Position numbers and translations under genes: made by a program. DNA of 64,000 nucleotides from Marinobacter sp. SS21 (GTDB lineage: Bacteria > Pseudomonadota > Gammaproteobacteria > Pseudomonadales > Oleiphilaceae). This document shows, one piece after another, positions 26,227 to 33,899 of this stretch. The notes under the pieces are model-generated. The model was not told the DNA's origin. It saw only the letters and a list, made by a program, of their open reading frames with translations, and did no database searches. The stretch covers positions 124,001-188,000 of the forward strand of contig NZ_JAQNDA010000001.1 in the NCBI RefSeq assembly GCF_028369065.1, written 5' to 3'. How positions within the stretch are numbered: position 1 is the first letter of the stretch; the number at the start of each line of letters is the position of its first letter.

Positions 26227-27517
26227 CACTCCAGTGGCCGGTGATTCGACGCTGCTCAGCGTCATAGCGGGCCAGGCCATTGAATTGCAGCAACACCTGT
26301 TCGCTCTGGCTGGGCCGCAGGAATACCCAGTCGTCCGGTTGCAGCGTCAGTCCGACGCTGCCGTTGAGCATCTCCTGATTGCTGGAACGGCCGTACAGCG
26401 GGTTGGTACTCAGTCCCGCCGGGGACACCGGGGTCGCCGGCCAGTGTCCACCATAGATGAACAGGGCCTTGGCCCGATTGGGGTTCCACCAGGCCATCAG
26501 TTGGCCGAGACCTGGAACGCCGGGAATGGCAAGCCGGTCAGTGACCTTGAGCACGGGAGTGGCAATGAAGGCGGCGGGGCGATGGTCGCTCAGGGTGGGG
26601 AGGTCAAAATCCGTGGGTTTGACCAGGGCCGAACCGACCGCCAGCTCGTTGGGGACAAAGCGTCGATGCTGGTCCCGGTACAGCGGGTAGGTGGTGCTGC
26701 CGCCGGTGTTGAGGGTGAGATCGCGAATCGATCGCCCCAGCGTCTGCTCGGCCTGCACGACAAAGGCGCGATAGCGCGCCATGGCCTGGTCCCGCAGCCA
26801 TTCGGCGCGCCCCGGCGCCTGGGTGATGTGGGCCTCATAGCCCATAAAGCCGGAAAAGCTCAGCCACGGTGACTGTTCGATGAGCCTGAGCATCTGCACC
26901 AGCTGGTCCCGGTCCTGAACGCCGCCCCGGTGCAGGCCGATATCAATCTCCAGGTTGATGCGCAGCGACTGGCCCAGCTCCTCCGCCAGCTGCCGGTACT
27001 GCGCCAGCCGATGCGGGCTGTCCACCAGCCACTGCAGCTGGCGTGCCGGCTGGAAACGCGGGTCGCCGCTGGCGAAGAACTCCTGGTAAAACTGGCGCGC
27101 CGCCTGTACCGGCATCGGCTTGCCCAGCAGCACGTCGGCTTGTGGAATGTGGTGGGCGACCTGGGTCAGAAACGGCTGGTGGAACACCATCAACCGTTCG
27201 GTGCCGGCCCGCGCCATCAGCAGCTGGAGCAGTTCCACCGAGGGCAGCGACTTGGCCACAATCCGGTAGTGGTACTGTCCCGCCAGGCGGTCGGTCAGGG
27301 TGTCCAGGTTGGCCAGCAGCCGCTGCTCATCGACGATCATCAATGGCCGGTACTGGTTATGCGCCGCCGCCGCGGTGCTCAGTGCCTGAAAATAGTCGCT
27401 GTGGTGTCCGCCAGCGGCGCCGGGTCTGAGCCAGGCGCTGGCCCCGGCCAGGCCGAGGGCGGCACTGCCCAGCAGGAAGCGGCGTCGGCTGCGGTGGAAG
27501 GCTTCGCTGTGGGACAT
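26216..27517 (-). CDS. Tat-exported PLP enzyme, alanine racemase/D-threonine aldolase (DSD1-like) fold
   Basis: A 433-residue protein with a twin-arginine signal (SRRRFLLGSAALGLAGASAW). The mature part is a PLP barrel of the alanine-racemase N-terminal fold: MIVDEQRLLANLDTL, then VAKSLPS with the probable PLP-lysine, and EIDIGLHRGG. The C-terminal beta domain matches D-threonine-aldolase/D-serine-dehydratase-like proteins. The reaction is unknown. Its start codon overlaps the stop of the lactone oxidase gene (TGATG), so the two are translationally coupled. Tat export fits a protein that must acquire PLP before crossing the membrane. The frame stays open upstream to 28411, but that part is antisense-frame noise. 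Confidence 0.82.
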   Translation of the reverse strand: MSHSEAFHRSRRRFLLGSAALGLAGASAWLRPGAAGGHHSDYFQALSTAAAAHNQYRPLMIVDEQRLLANLDTLTDRLAGQYHYRIVAKSLPSVELLQLLMARAGTERLMVFHQPFLTQVAHHIPQADVLLGKPMPVQAARQFYQEFFASGDPRFQPARQLQWLVDSPHRLAQYRQLAEELGQSLRINLEIDIGLHRGGVQDRDQLVQMLRLIEQSPWLSFSGFMGYEAHITQAPGRAEWLRDQAMARYRAFVVQAEQTLGRSIRDLTLNTGGSTTYPLYRDQHRRFVPNELAVGSALVKPTDFDLPTLSDHRPAAFIATPVLKVTDRLAIPGVPGLGQLMAWWNPNRAKALFIYGGHWPATPVSPAGLSTNPLYGRSSNQEMLNGSVGLTLQPDDWVFLRPSQSEQVLLQFNGLARYDAEQRRITGHWSVLG

Positions 27518-28887
27518 CAGGCGAACAGCTCCCGCAGGTAGGAATTGAGGAAGCGGCCGGTGGGATCCAGCTGCCGGCGGACCGTCTTGAAGTCCTCCCA
27601 GTGCGGATAGAGTGCGGCGAAGTCGGGGCCGGTCAGCGTGTTGAGCTTGCCCCAGTGGGGACGGCCGCCGTACTGGCGCAAGATCGGCTCCACCGCGTTG
27701 AACAACGGTCGGTAATCTTCCTCGAAGTAGCGATGCACGGCGATGGAGATGGTATCGCGCCGATAAAACGGGCTCAGCCAGATGTCGTCGCCCTTGACGA
27801 AGCGGACTTCCAGCGGGAAAAACACCTCCGGGAAGTGGTTCTCCAGCCGTTCGCGAACCTCTTTCAGCGCTTGCAGTCCGTCCTCCCGCGGCAGGTGATA
27901 CTCCATTTCGTTGAAGCGGACGTTGCGGGCGCTGGTGTAGTTCTGCCAGGACGCCGCCACTTTTGTTTCCCGCTCGATGCTGTTGAGGATGCCCTTGAGC
28001 ACCATCCGGCGCAGCGTGGGCGACCAGCTCAGCAGGTCGCGCACTTGCTGCAGGTCCCGGGCACCGTCGTTCTGGTCGAACTGGTCGGTGCTGGAAAGCG
28101 GTTCGGCGCTGAGTTCGTGGGTGTCCTGAAGGCCCATGCCGGAGAACGGGAGGTAGAAGAATTCGAAATTGCGGTAGCGGTCCGCGTTGTCCTGGGCAGT
28201 GGCCAGGATGTCCTCGATGGGCAACCACTCCGAGACCCGCTTCAGACGGTAGGGCCGGGTGTTTTGCAGGGTAACGTTGGTGACGATGCCCAGCGCGCCG
28301 AGGCCGACCCGGGCAGCCTGAAACAGCTCGGGATTGTGCTCCTGGCTGCACTCCACCTGCTCGCCGGCGGCGGTTACCAGCGTCAGTGCCGCAATGCTGG
28401 CGGACAGACATTGCAGCCCGGCTCCGGTTCCGTGGGTGGCGGTGGCCAGAGAGCCGGCCAGGGTCTGTTGGTCGATGTCAGGCATGTTGATCAGCGCCTG
28501 ATTGCGGGCCTCCAGCGGCTCACCCAGCTGGCCCAGGCGGGTGCCGGCGCCGATGGTGGCTTGCTGGCGGACGTCGTCGTGGCTGATCACGCCGCTGAGA
28601 CGGTTGAGGGAGATCAGGGTGTCGTCGGTGGGCACCAGGGGTGAGAACGAGTGGCCGGAGCCGACCGCACGAATCGTCCCGCGGGCGTTACGCACCTGTT
28701 CCTGCAGTTCGGCGACGGTGGCCGGGGCCAGCCGGTCAGTGGGGTGGCTGAGCTGACAGCCCGACCAGTTTTTCCAGGGCAGCCGGCGACTGGCGTTGCT
28801 GCCGGTGGCGCTGACCGCCAGTGCCGGCAGCGAGGAAGCCGCTGCGGCGGCGATGAGGGTCTGCAGAAATTCGCGACGGTTGGCCAT
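27517..28887 (-). CDS. Tat-exported D-arabinono-1,4-lactone oxidase-like flavoprotein
   Basis: A 456-residue FAD-dependent oxidase of the vanillyl-alcohol-oxidase superfamily, aldonolactone-oxidase group. It begins MANRREFLQTLIAA, a twin-arginine signal. The FAD-binding domain shows RAVGSGHSFSP and TATHGTGAG; the C-terminal ALO domain has GGRPHWGKLNTL. The His in GSGHSFSP is where covalent FAD attaches in several relatives. It should act in the periplasm on a sugar lactone or alcohol, perhaps passing electrons to the cytochrome c encoded upstream. Substrate not determinable. Confidence 0.88.
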   Translation of the reverse strand: MANRREFLQTLIAAAAASSLPALAVSATGSNASRRLPWKNWSGCQLSHPTDRLAPATVAELQEQVRNARGTIRAVGSGHSFSPLVPTDDTLISLNRLSGVISHDDVRQQATIGAGTRLGQLGEPLEARNQALINMPDIDQQTLAGSLATATHGTGAGLQCLSASIAALTLVTAAGEQVECSQEHNPELFQAARVGLGALGIVTNVTLQNTRPYRLKRVSEWLPIEDILATAQDNADRYRNFEFFYLPFSGMGLQDTHELSAEPLSSTDQFDQNDGARDLQQVRDLLSWSPTLRRMVLKGILNSIERETKVAASWQNYTSARNVRFNEMEYHLPREDGLQALKEVRERLENHFPEVFFPLEVRFVKGDDIWLSPFYRRDTISIAVHRYFEEDYRPLFNAVEPILRQYGGRPHWGKLNTLTGPDFAALYPHWEDFKTVRRQLDPTGRFLNSYLRELFA

Positions 28888-28917
28888 GGGGGTCTCTTGT
28901 CGGTCGATCAGGGACTG

Positions 28918-29010
28918 TCAGGGTTCAGGGCTGTCCATGGGTTCAGGACTGTTCATGGCTTCAGGACTGTTCATGGGGTCAGGACTGTTCATGGGGTCAG
29001 GACTGTCAAC
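28918..29010. repeat. 15-bp tandem repeats in the cytochrome c gene
   Basis: About six copies of a TCAGGACTGTTCATG-type unit encode the repetitive C-terminus of the cytochrome c lipoprotein. Copies differ by single bases, and copy number is likely to vary between strains. Confidence 0.8.
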
Positions 29011-29382
29011 GGCTTCAGGACGGTCAGGGTAGCGGGACATGAAGTGGATGAGGTGCTCGAAGTCATCGACGTTGCAGTCCATACACAGGCCGTAGGGCGG
29101 CATGCCGCCGAAGCCGTCCACCACGTGGTTGATTAGGGTGTCCATGCCCTGGGCCAGCCGTGGCCGCCACGCCGCCTCGTCCCCGGTCAGCGGGGCGGCG
29201 GAGCTACCTTGGCCGTGGCAGGCCTGGCAGGATCGTTGATAGATCTCGGCCAGCTCCGTGTCCGCTGGCAGCGCCGTGCTGGCGTAGCGATTCAGGGTGG
29301 CGGCGTCGGGCCCTCGATCGCAGCCGGCGAGAATCAGGCTGCCAACCAGCAAGGCCATCGCTTGTGCTAGCAGTTTTGGCAT
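28918..29382 (-). CDS. cytochrome c lipoprotein with C-terminal repeats
   Basis: A 154-residue lipoprotein (lipobox LAGC, Cys21) with one heme c site CQACH (Cys52, Cys55, His56) and a later GGMPPYGLCMDC segment that can supply the axial methionine, as in cytochrome c5. The tail is a five-residue repeat (S-P-D/E-P/A-M-N/D) running for about six units, encoded by 15-bp tandem DNA repeats. It is the first gene of a minus-strand run with the lactone oxidase and PLP enzyme. GTG at 29394 is an alternative start. Confidence 0.85.
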   Translation of the reverse strand: MPKLLAQAMALLVGSLILAGCDRGPDAATLNRYASTALPADTELAEIYQRSCQACHGQGSSAAPLTGDEAAWRPRLAQGMDTLINHVVDGFGGMPPYGLCMDCNVDDFEHLIHFMSRYPDRPEAVDSPDPMNSPDPMNSPEAMNSPEPMDSPEP

Positions 29383-29448
29383 GGGGTTATTCACGTTAAG
29401 TCCGGTGGTCAGCTTGTCAAAACATAATCATCTATCACGTTTTGCAAG

Positions 29449-30279
29449 TCAAGCCGCGGCGTCTGGTATTCCGGGCCATTCGTCGGGGTTGAGCTGGTAG
29501 AATCGGACCAGGCAGTGGTACAGCTCCGGTTCCTGCTGGGCCAACGTCAGCGGCTGGAGAAAAAAGGCCTCGGTGACCACGGCGAAGAACTCCGCCGGTG
29601 ACTCGGTGCCGTATTCGTCAATAATGCTGTCCCGGTCCGTCTGCCGCTGGCGTCGCTGCCAGGCGTCGCTGAACACCGTTTGCCAGTGTCGGGCCTGGGC
29701 CTCCGACGCCAGCGGCGGGGCGCCGTCGGAAGCGCCGTCGAGCTGGTCGAGTTGGTGGGCAAACTCATGCAGGCCGACATTGCTGTGGCCAGCTTCGGCC
29801 GCCGCTTCTTCCGACAGGGTGTCCCAGGACAGTACCAGCCGGCCGCTGTGCCAGGATTCACCGAGCCGGTCCTGCTCGCTGTGACTCAGTATCTCGCCGT
29901 CTTGCACCTGCTCCCGAACACGATAGGCGCCGGGATACACCAGAATGGCCCGTAGCTTCGGGTAGTAGTCCGGCGATAGCCCGTTGACCAGTAGCGCGCC
30001 ATGGGCCGCGATCAGCACCTTCATGGTGTCATTCAGTTGCAAACCGGCGCAGCCATAGAAGGTTGCCCGGTGCAGTAGCACCTGGATGTCGCGGTGCAGC
30101 CGCGAGCGGCGCTCCGGGGGTAGCCGCCGGTACAGCGCCATGTGCGCGACCAGATACCGTTGCCAGGGCTCGGGAAAGGGCCGGCGGGCGATGCGTTGGG
30201 CCCGTTGCTGGGGGTAGATGAACAAGCCATAGAACGAGATGGCGACAATGGCGATGAGGGCAATTCCGTACCCGAGCAT
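29449..30279 (-). CDS. mtfA: MtfA-like zinc-dependent peptidase (M90)
   Basis: A 276-residue protein of the MtfA family, close to the 265 residues of Escherichia coli MtfA. The zinc motif is HEFAH (His171, Glu172, His175) and a downstream Glu in ESPAEFFAVVTEAFF completes the site. An N-terminal membrane helix (residues 3-21) distinguishes it from cytoplasmic MtfA. E. coli MtfA binds the Mlc repressor; whether that applies here is unknown. The start at 30279 is chosen over 30375 because the added 32 residues do not resemble the family. Confidence 0.88.
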   Translation of the reverse strand: MLGYGIALIAIVAISFYGLFIYPQQRAQRIARRPFPEPWQRYLVAHMALYRRLPPERRSRLHRDIQVLLHRATFYGCAGLQLNDTMKVLIAAHGALLVNGLSPDYYPKLRAILVYPGAYRVREQVQDGEILSHSEQDRLGESWHSGRLVLSWDTLSEEAAAEAGHSNVGLHEFAHQLDQLDGASDGAPPLASEAQARHWQTVFSDAWQRRQRQTDRDSIIDEYGTESPAEFFAVVTEAFFLQPLTLAQQEPELYHCLVRFYQLNPDEWPGIPDAAA

Positions 30280-30407
30280 GCTGAGAATCCTGCACTGTGT
30301 ATGGGTTGACACGCTCCGGGGCGCATTGCGGCCAATGTGCTCGAAGGTGGCAGCTAGAATGATAGAGAATTCCAACGATAACGACAGCGATAATCAAGGT
30401 GTTACGA

Positions 30408-31694
30408 ATGAAACAACTTGCCCGGCGAGCCCTCCATACCTGCGCGGTGCCCAGTGATCTGAGTACCGTCAGCCATTTTGATCAGGATGGCGAAAATCCG
30501 GCCGCCGTGGGCGTCAGCAAGGAGTCGGTCGACTCCATCTGGCGCAGCGTTGAGAATCTCTACCGTACCGGAGTTCACCCGGGCATCCAGCTTTCCATCC
30601 GGCATCGCGGTGAACAGGTGCTGCACCGGGCAATCGGTCACGCCCATGGCAATGGTCCTGGCGATGGCGCTGACACCCCCAAGGTGCCGATGACCACGGC
30701 CACGCCGGTCTGTTTTTTCTCCGCGTCCAAGGCGGTCACCGCCCTGCTGATGCACATGCTGGCCGAGCGCGGCCTGGTCAACCTGATGGACCCGGTGTCT
30801 TACTACTGCCCGGAATTCGCCCGCAACGGCAAGCGCACCATCACCATTCACCAGGTACTGTCTCATCGGGGCGGCATTCCCGCCATTCCCAAGGACACCC
30901 CCATCGACGTGCTTTGGGACAAGGACGAAATCTGGCGCCTGCTGTGTGAGGCGAAGCCGGTGGAAGTGGATGGCGCCAAGCTGGCCTATCACGCCATCAC
31001 CGGCGGTTATGTGATGCAGCGGGTGTTGGAAAAGGTGACGGGGGACTCCATCGACACCTTCCTCGATCATTTCCTGCGCAAGCCCATGGGCATGCGCTGG
31101 TTCACCTACGGTATCGATCAGACCGAGCTGGTCCACCTGGCCCAGACCTACGCCACCGGGCCACGGCCGACCTTCCCGGTGTCCTGGGTGGTGAAGCGGG
31201 CCCTGGGCGGGGACATCCTGACGGTGGAAGAGGTGGTCAACGATCCCCGCTTCCAGGCGGCGGTAATACCGGCGGGCAACCTCTGTGGTACCGCCGAGGA
31301 AATGGGCCGGTTCTTCCAGATGATGCTCAATGGGGGCGTCTGGGAAGGCAAGCGCATCTGCTCCGAGATCACCGTGCGACGGGCCATTCAGCAGTTCGGT
31401 TCGCTGCAGCTGGATCGCACCCTGATGGTGCCGATGCGATTCAGTGCCGGCATGATGCTAGGGGGCAATCCGGTGGGCATTTGGGGGCCGCAGAGCCGGT
31501 CTGCCTTCGGCCACCTGGGCCTGATCAACAAACTGTGCTGGGCCGATGCCGGCCGGGATATCTCGGTGAGCCTGCTGAACACCGGCCTGCCCATCGTGGC
31601 CCACCACATTCCGGCGCTGGCGAAGTTCGTCTACACCGTGTGCCGGGAGTTTCCGTTGATTTCGGAGACGGAGCGGCCCCTGGCGCTGGTCTGA
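30408..31694 (+). CDS. serine hydrolase, beta-lactamase/esterase EstB fold
   Basis: A 428-residue hydrolase of the class C beta-lactamase-related family. The SxxK nucleophile motif is Ser105-Ala-Ser-Lys108 in FFSASKAV. The second motif is a tyrosine in LAYHAITGGYV rather than YxN, and the third is HLGL in place of KTG. These features indicate an esterase or carboxypeptidase-like protein and not a drug-resistance beta-lactamase. No signal peptide is seen. AAGGTG precedes the ATG at 30408. Confidence 0.88.
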   Translation: MKQLARRALHTCAVPSDLSTVSHFDQDGENPAAVGVSKESVDSIWRSVENLYRTGVHPGIQLSIRHRGEQVLHRAIGHAHGNGPGDGADTPKVPMTTATPVCFFSASKAVTALLMHMLAERGLVNLMDPVSYYCPEFARNGKRTITIHQVLSHRGGIPAIPKDTPIDVLWDKDEIWRLLCEAKPVEVDGAKLAYHAITGGYVMQRVLEKVTGDSIDTFLDHFLRKPMGMRWFTYGIDQTELVHLAQTYATGPRPTFPVSWVVKRALGGDILTVEEVVNDPRFQAAVIPAGNLCGTAEEMGRFFQMMLNGGVWEGKRICSEITVRRAIQQFGSLQLDRTLMVPMRFSAGMMLGGNPVGIWGPQSRSAFGHLGLINKLCWADAGRDISVSLLNTGLPIVAHHIPALAKFVYTVCREFPLISETERPLALV

Positions 31695-31713
31695 GCCCAG
31701 GGCCTGGCCGGCC

Positions 31714-32058
31714 TCAGACGGTGTCCAGCTGGGCCTCCAGGATCCCCTGCACCGACGACAGGATGTCGCGGAAGTCGGTCAGGGTCTGGGTCCTTTGGAT
31801 GACGTCTTCCCGCAGATCGTCCAGCCGCTCCAGTTTGGGAATCACCCGGCGAATGCCCTCGGTGATGACCTCGTAGGGGTAGTGGTGGTCCATCACGCTG
31901 AGTTTGTTTAGCTCCGCCACTTCCTGGCTGAAAATACTGATGATGTCGTACAGCATGTCTTTGTGCTGAATGGTGCCGGCCTCCCAGTAGGCATCATCCA
32001 GCAACTCCAGCAGTGACAGGTATTCACGCAGAGTGTCTGCGACTGAGGTCTGGTTCAT
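31714..32058 (-). CDS. hypothetical small helical protein
   Basis: A 114-residue, acidic, all-helical protein without membrane segments or known motifs. The start at 32058 is supported by GGAG 8 bp upstream; an ATG at 32079 is less likely. No family recognised. It converges on the serine hydrolase gene. Confidence 0.7.
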   Translation of the reverse strand: MNQTSVADTLREYLSLLELLDDAYWEAGTIQHKDMLYDIISIFSQEVAELNKLSVMDHHYPYEVITEGIRRVIPKLERLDDLREDVIQRTQTLTDFRDILSSVQGILEAQLDTV

Positions 32059-32461
32059 TTTGGTCACTCCATGAGGCATGCTTTGGGCGGCAGGTGGTTG
32101 TCGTGGCTAACGATACGGTATTCGGCGCCCTCTATCGAACGCTCGCGCCATTTTTCGGGCTCTCGACCCTTGCTATCGACATATCCACCTATCGACCGGT
32201 TCTTCCGCGTTCGCGATCTGTTCTGTCGAACTATAGCAGGGCGGTATCGGCCCGGGCCGGTTGAAAAAAATGACGTCGCGTTCACCCTTGTTGCCAGGGG
32301 CCTGGAAATGTGAAAAATTGCGCCAGCAGCTGCGGCCGACTCCGCAGTTGCTATACTGGAACTGCTAAGCTTACGGTATCGCGTGACCGCCACCACGGCT
32401 GGATCACAGGCCGCAATAAGCCGTTGCCCTAAGCGCACAAGGACAGGACACGACTCAATGG
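32059..32461. other. 400-bp intergenic region with candidate divergent promoters
   Basis: No gene seen. On the plus side TATACT (32352-32357) preceded by an inverted repeat CTGCGG/CCGCAG (32330-32347) could drive the small protein at 32462. On the minus side TATAGT (complement of 32233-32238) may drive the gene at 32058. Near it, TATCGA occurs three times. Confidence 0.4.
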
Positions 32462-32725
32462 ATGAGAACCATGGCCTCGCAACCCTCAGACCCTACTGAA
32501 GACAAAGAACGTCGTACCGTTCAACTCGATCAGCACGAAAGCGTCCGCTCACACGTCCAGCGTCGACTCAATGACGAGGTGGCCCAGCTTGAGCGGCGCA
32601 TTGAAACCCTGCGCCTGGTCCAATCCCCCCATGCTGACATCATGATCTCGGCTTACGAGCGCATGATCGACCGCAAGAAAGGCTTTATCGCACGCTGGCA
32701 GCTGGATGGCTCCGGCAATCACTGA
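32462..32725 (+). CDS. hypothetical small coiled-coil protein
   Basis: An 87-residue charged protein with a central helix (RSHVQRRLNDEVAQLERRIE) likely to form a coiled coil. No known family. AAGGACAGGA lies upstream; an alternative start is ATG at 32471. The last 7 bp overlap the convergent lipoprotein gene. Confidence 0.65.
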   Translation: MRTMASQPSDPTEDKERRTVQLDQHESVRSHVQRRLNDEVAQLERRIETLRLVQSPHADIMISAYERMIDRKKGFIARWQLDGSGNH

Positions 32726-33735
32726 CGCTCGGCAATGGCCACCGTATCGTAACGGCTGTGCTCGTCACCCGGTTGCTGGAATGCGCAGTGCTGCGGATTG
32801 TCGAGGAAGGCCCCGTCTTGCTCTATCTGTGCAGGCTCATCGGTAGAGGTGTAGACCCGCAGTGTTGCCATGGGGTAGTCCAGTTCCGCCCGCAGGCAAT
32901 CCGGCGAGGCGTCCTCGTCTGACCGGCTGACGAACAGTGTGTCGGTCTGTTGGCCAATAATTTCCTGCCGAAATTCAATGCTACCGAGAGTTCGGGTGGC
33001 GAAACTGACGTTGGCGTACTCTGGCGGGTTGTAGCCCTGGACGACGAAATTGTTGGCGTCGAACTGGCTCCCGGCCAGCAGGCTGAACAGTTCAGGCAGG
33101 GTGTCTGGTTCGGCGCCTTCGTCATCCCTGGACACGTACTGAATGGTGCGAAAAACCTTTTCATAACCCGCATTGCCGTCTGGATCGTCCGGGGCGTAGG
33201 TCCAGGCCAGGGTGTGGTATAGCCATTCCCGATCCGGCCGCGACGCGCCAGCGTTGGTTGCGGCCTGATCGATAAAGCGGATCAGGGCGCCGTTGGCCCG
33301 GGAATTGTAAGTGCCCGGCTCACCGGCGGCGATACGTTCGCTGATATAGCCGCGGCCGGTGGCAAAGTTGGAGACTTCCCCGGAGGCGAGCACCTGATTC
33401 ATCAAATCGAGCGGGTTGCGTACCTTGCGGTAGTGGTCACCACTGGCGCTCGCCACCGCGCCCATGACCTGATCAATCAGCCCGCGCAGCTCTGCGGCCG
33501 TGTCTGCGGCGTCGGTGTCTGAGCCATCCAGCGGTTCGATGCCGCGGTAAAAATCATGGAAGCGGGTGTGTTCGAGGGTCGGCGGCTGCCCTTCCTGATC
33601 GACCAGATCAAAGGTGGAGAACACCAGGTCGACATCGTCAGCCGGATTGAACGCGCTGTCGGAACTGTCGTCGCCGCAACCCGTCAGCAACAGGCCGAGG
33701 CCGGACAGCGCCAGACACCAAGGTAAAGATCTCAT
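32719..33735 (-). CDS. hypothetical lipoprotein
   Basis: A 338-residue lipoprotein with a signal peptide and lipobox LTGC (Cys20), followed by an acidic linker and a soluble domain rich in Asp, Glu and Ala. No family recognised. The mature protein has only two cysteines, near the C-terminus (DCLRAE and HCAFQQ), which could pair in the periplasm. It is divergent from the hybrid kinase gene, with 164 bp between. Confidence 0.75.
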   Translation of the reverse strand: MRSLPWCLALSGLGLLLTGCGDDSSDSAFNPADDVDLVFSTFDLVDQEGQPPTLEHTRFHDFYRGIEPLDGSDTDAADTAAELRGLIDQVMGAVASASGDHYRKVRNPLDLMNQVLASGEVSNFATGRGYISERIAAGEPGTYNSRANGALIRFIDQAATNAGASRPDREWLYHTLAWTYAPDDPDGNAGYEKVFRTIQYVSRDDEGAEPDTLPELFSLLAGSQFDANNFVVQGYNPPEYANVSFATRTLGSIEFRQEIIGQQTDTLFVSRSDEDASPDCLRAELDYPMATLRVYTSTDEPAQIEQDGAFLDNPQHCAFQQPGDEHSRYDTVAIAERQ

Positions 33736-33899
33736 TCACAACGCCCCTGAGGTGTAAAAGTAGCAATAACACGCTAAAGTGAATCTGGGGAAAGGGCCCA
33801 GGATAACAGTGATGACGGCCACCAATCATAACAAGTGCCCGACCCCAGGCGGTAACAATAGAGACTATTCCAGGCGCCTGCCCGCGCGGAGATCACATT

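Noticed and set aside
27518..28411. N-terminal extension of the PLP-enzyme frame
   Set aside because: The frame stays open but the added part is the alternative frame of the lactone oxidase; the true start at 27517 has a Tat signal and overlaps the upstream stop codon.
30408..31694. Antibiotic-resistance beta-lactamase
   Set aside because: Although SxxK is present, the YxN and KTG motifs of true class C enzymes are absent and there is no signal peptide.
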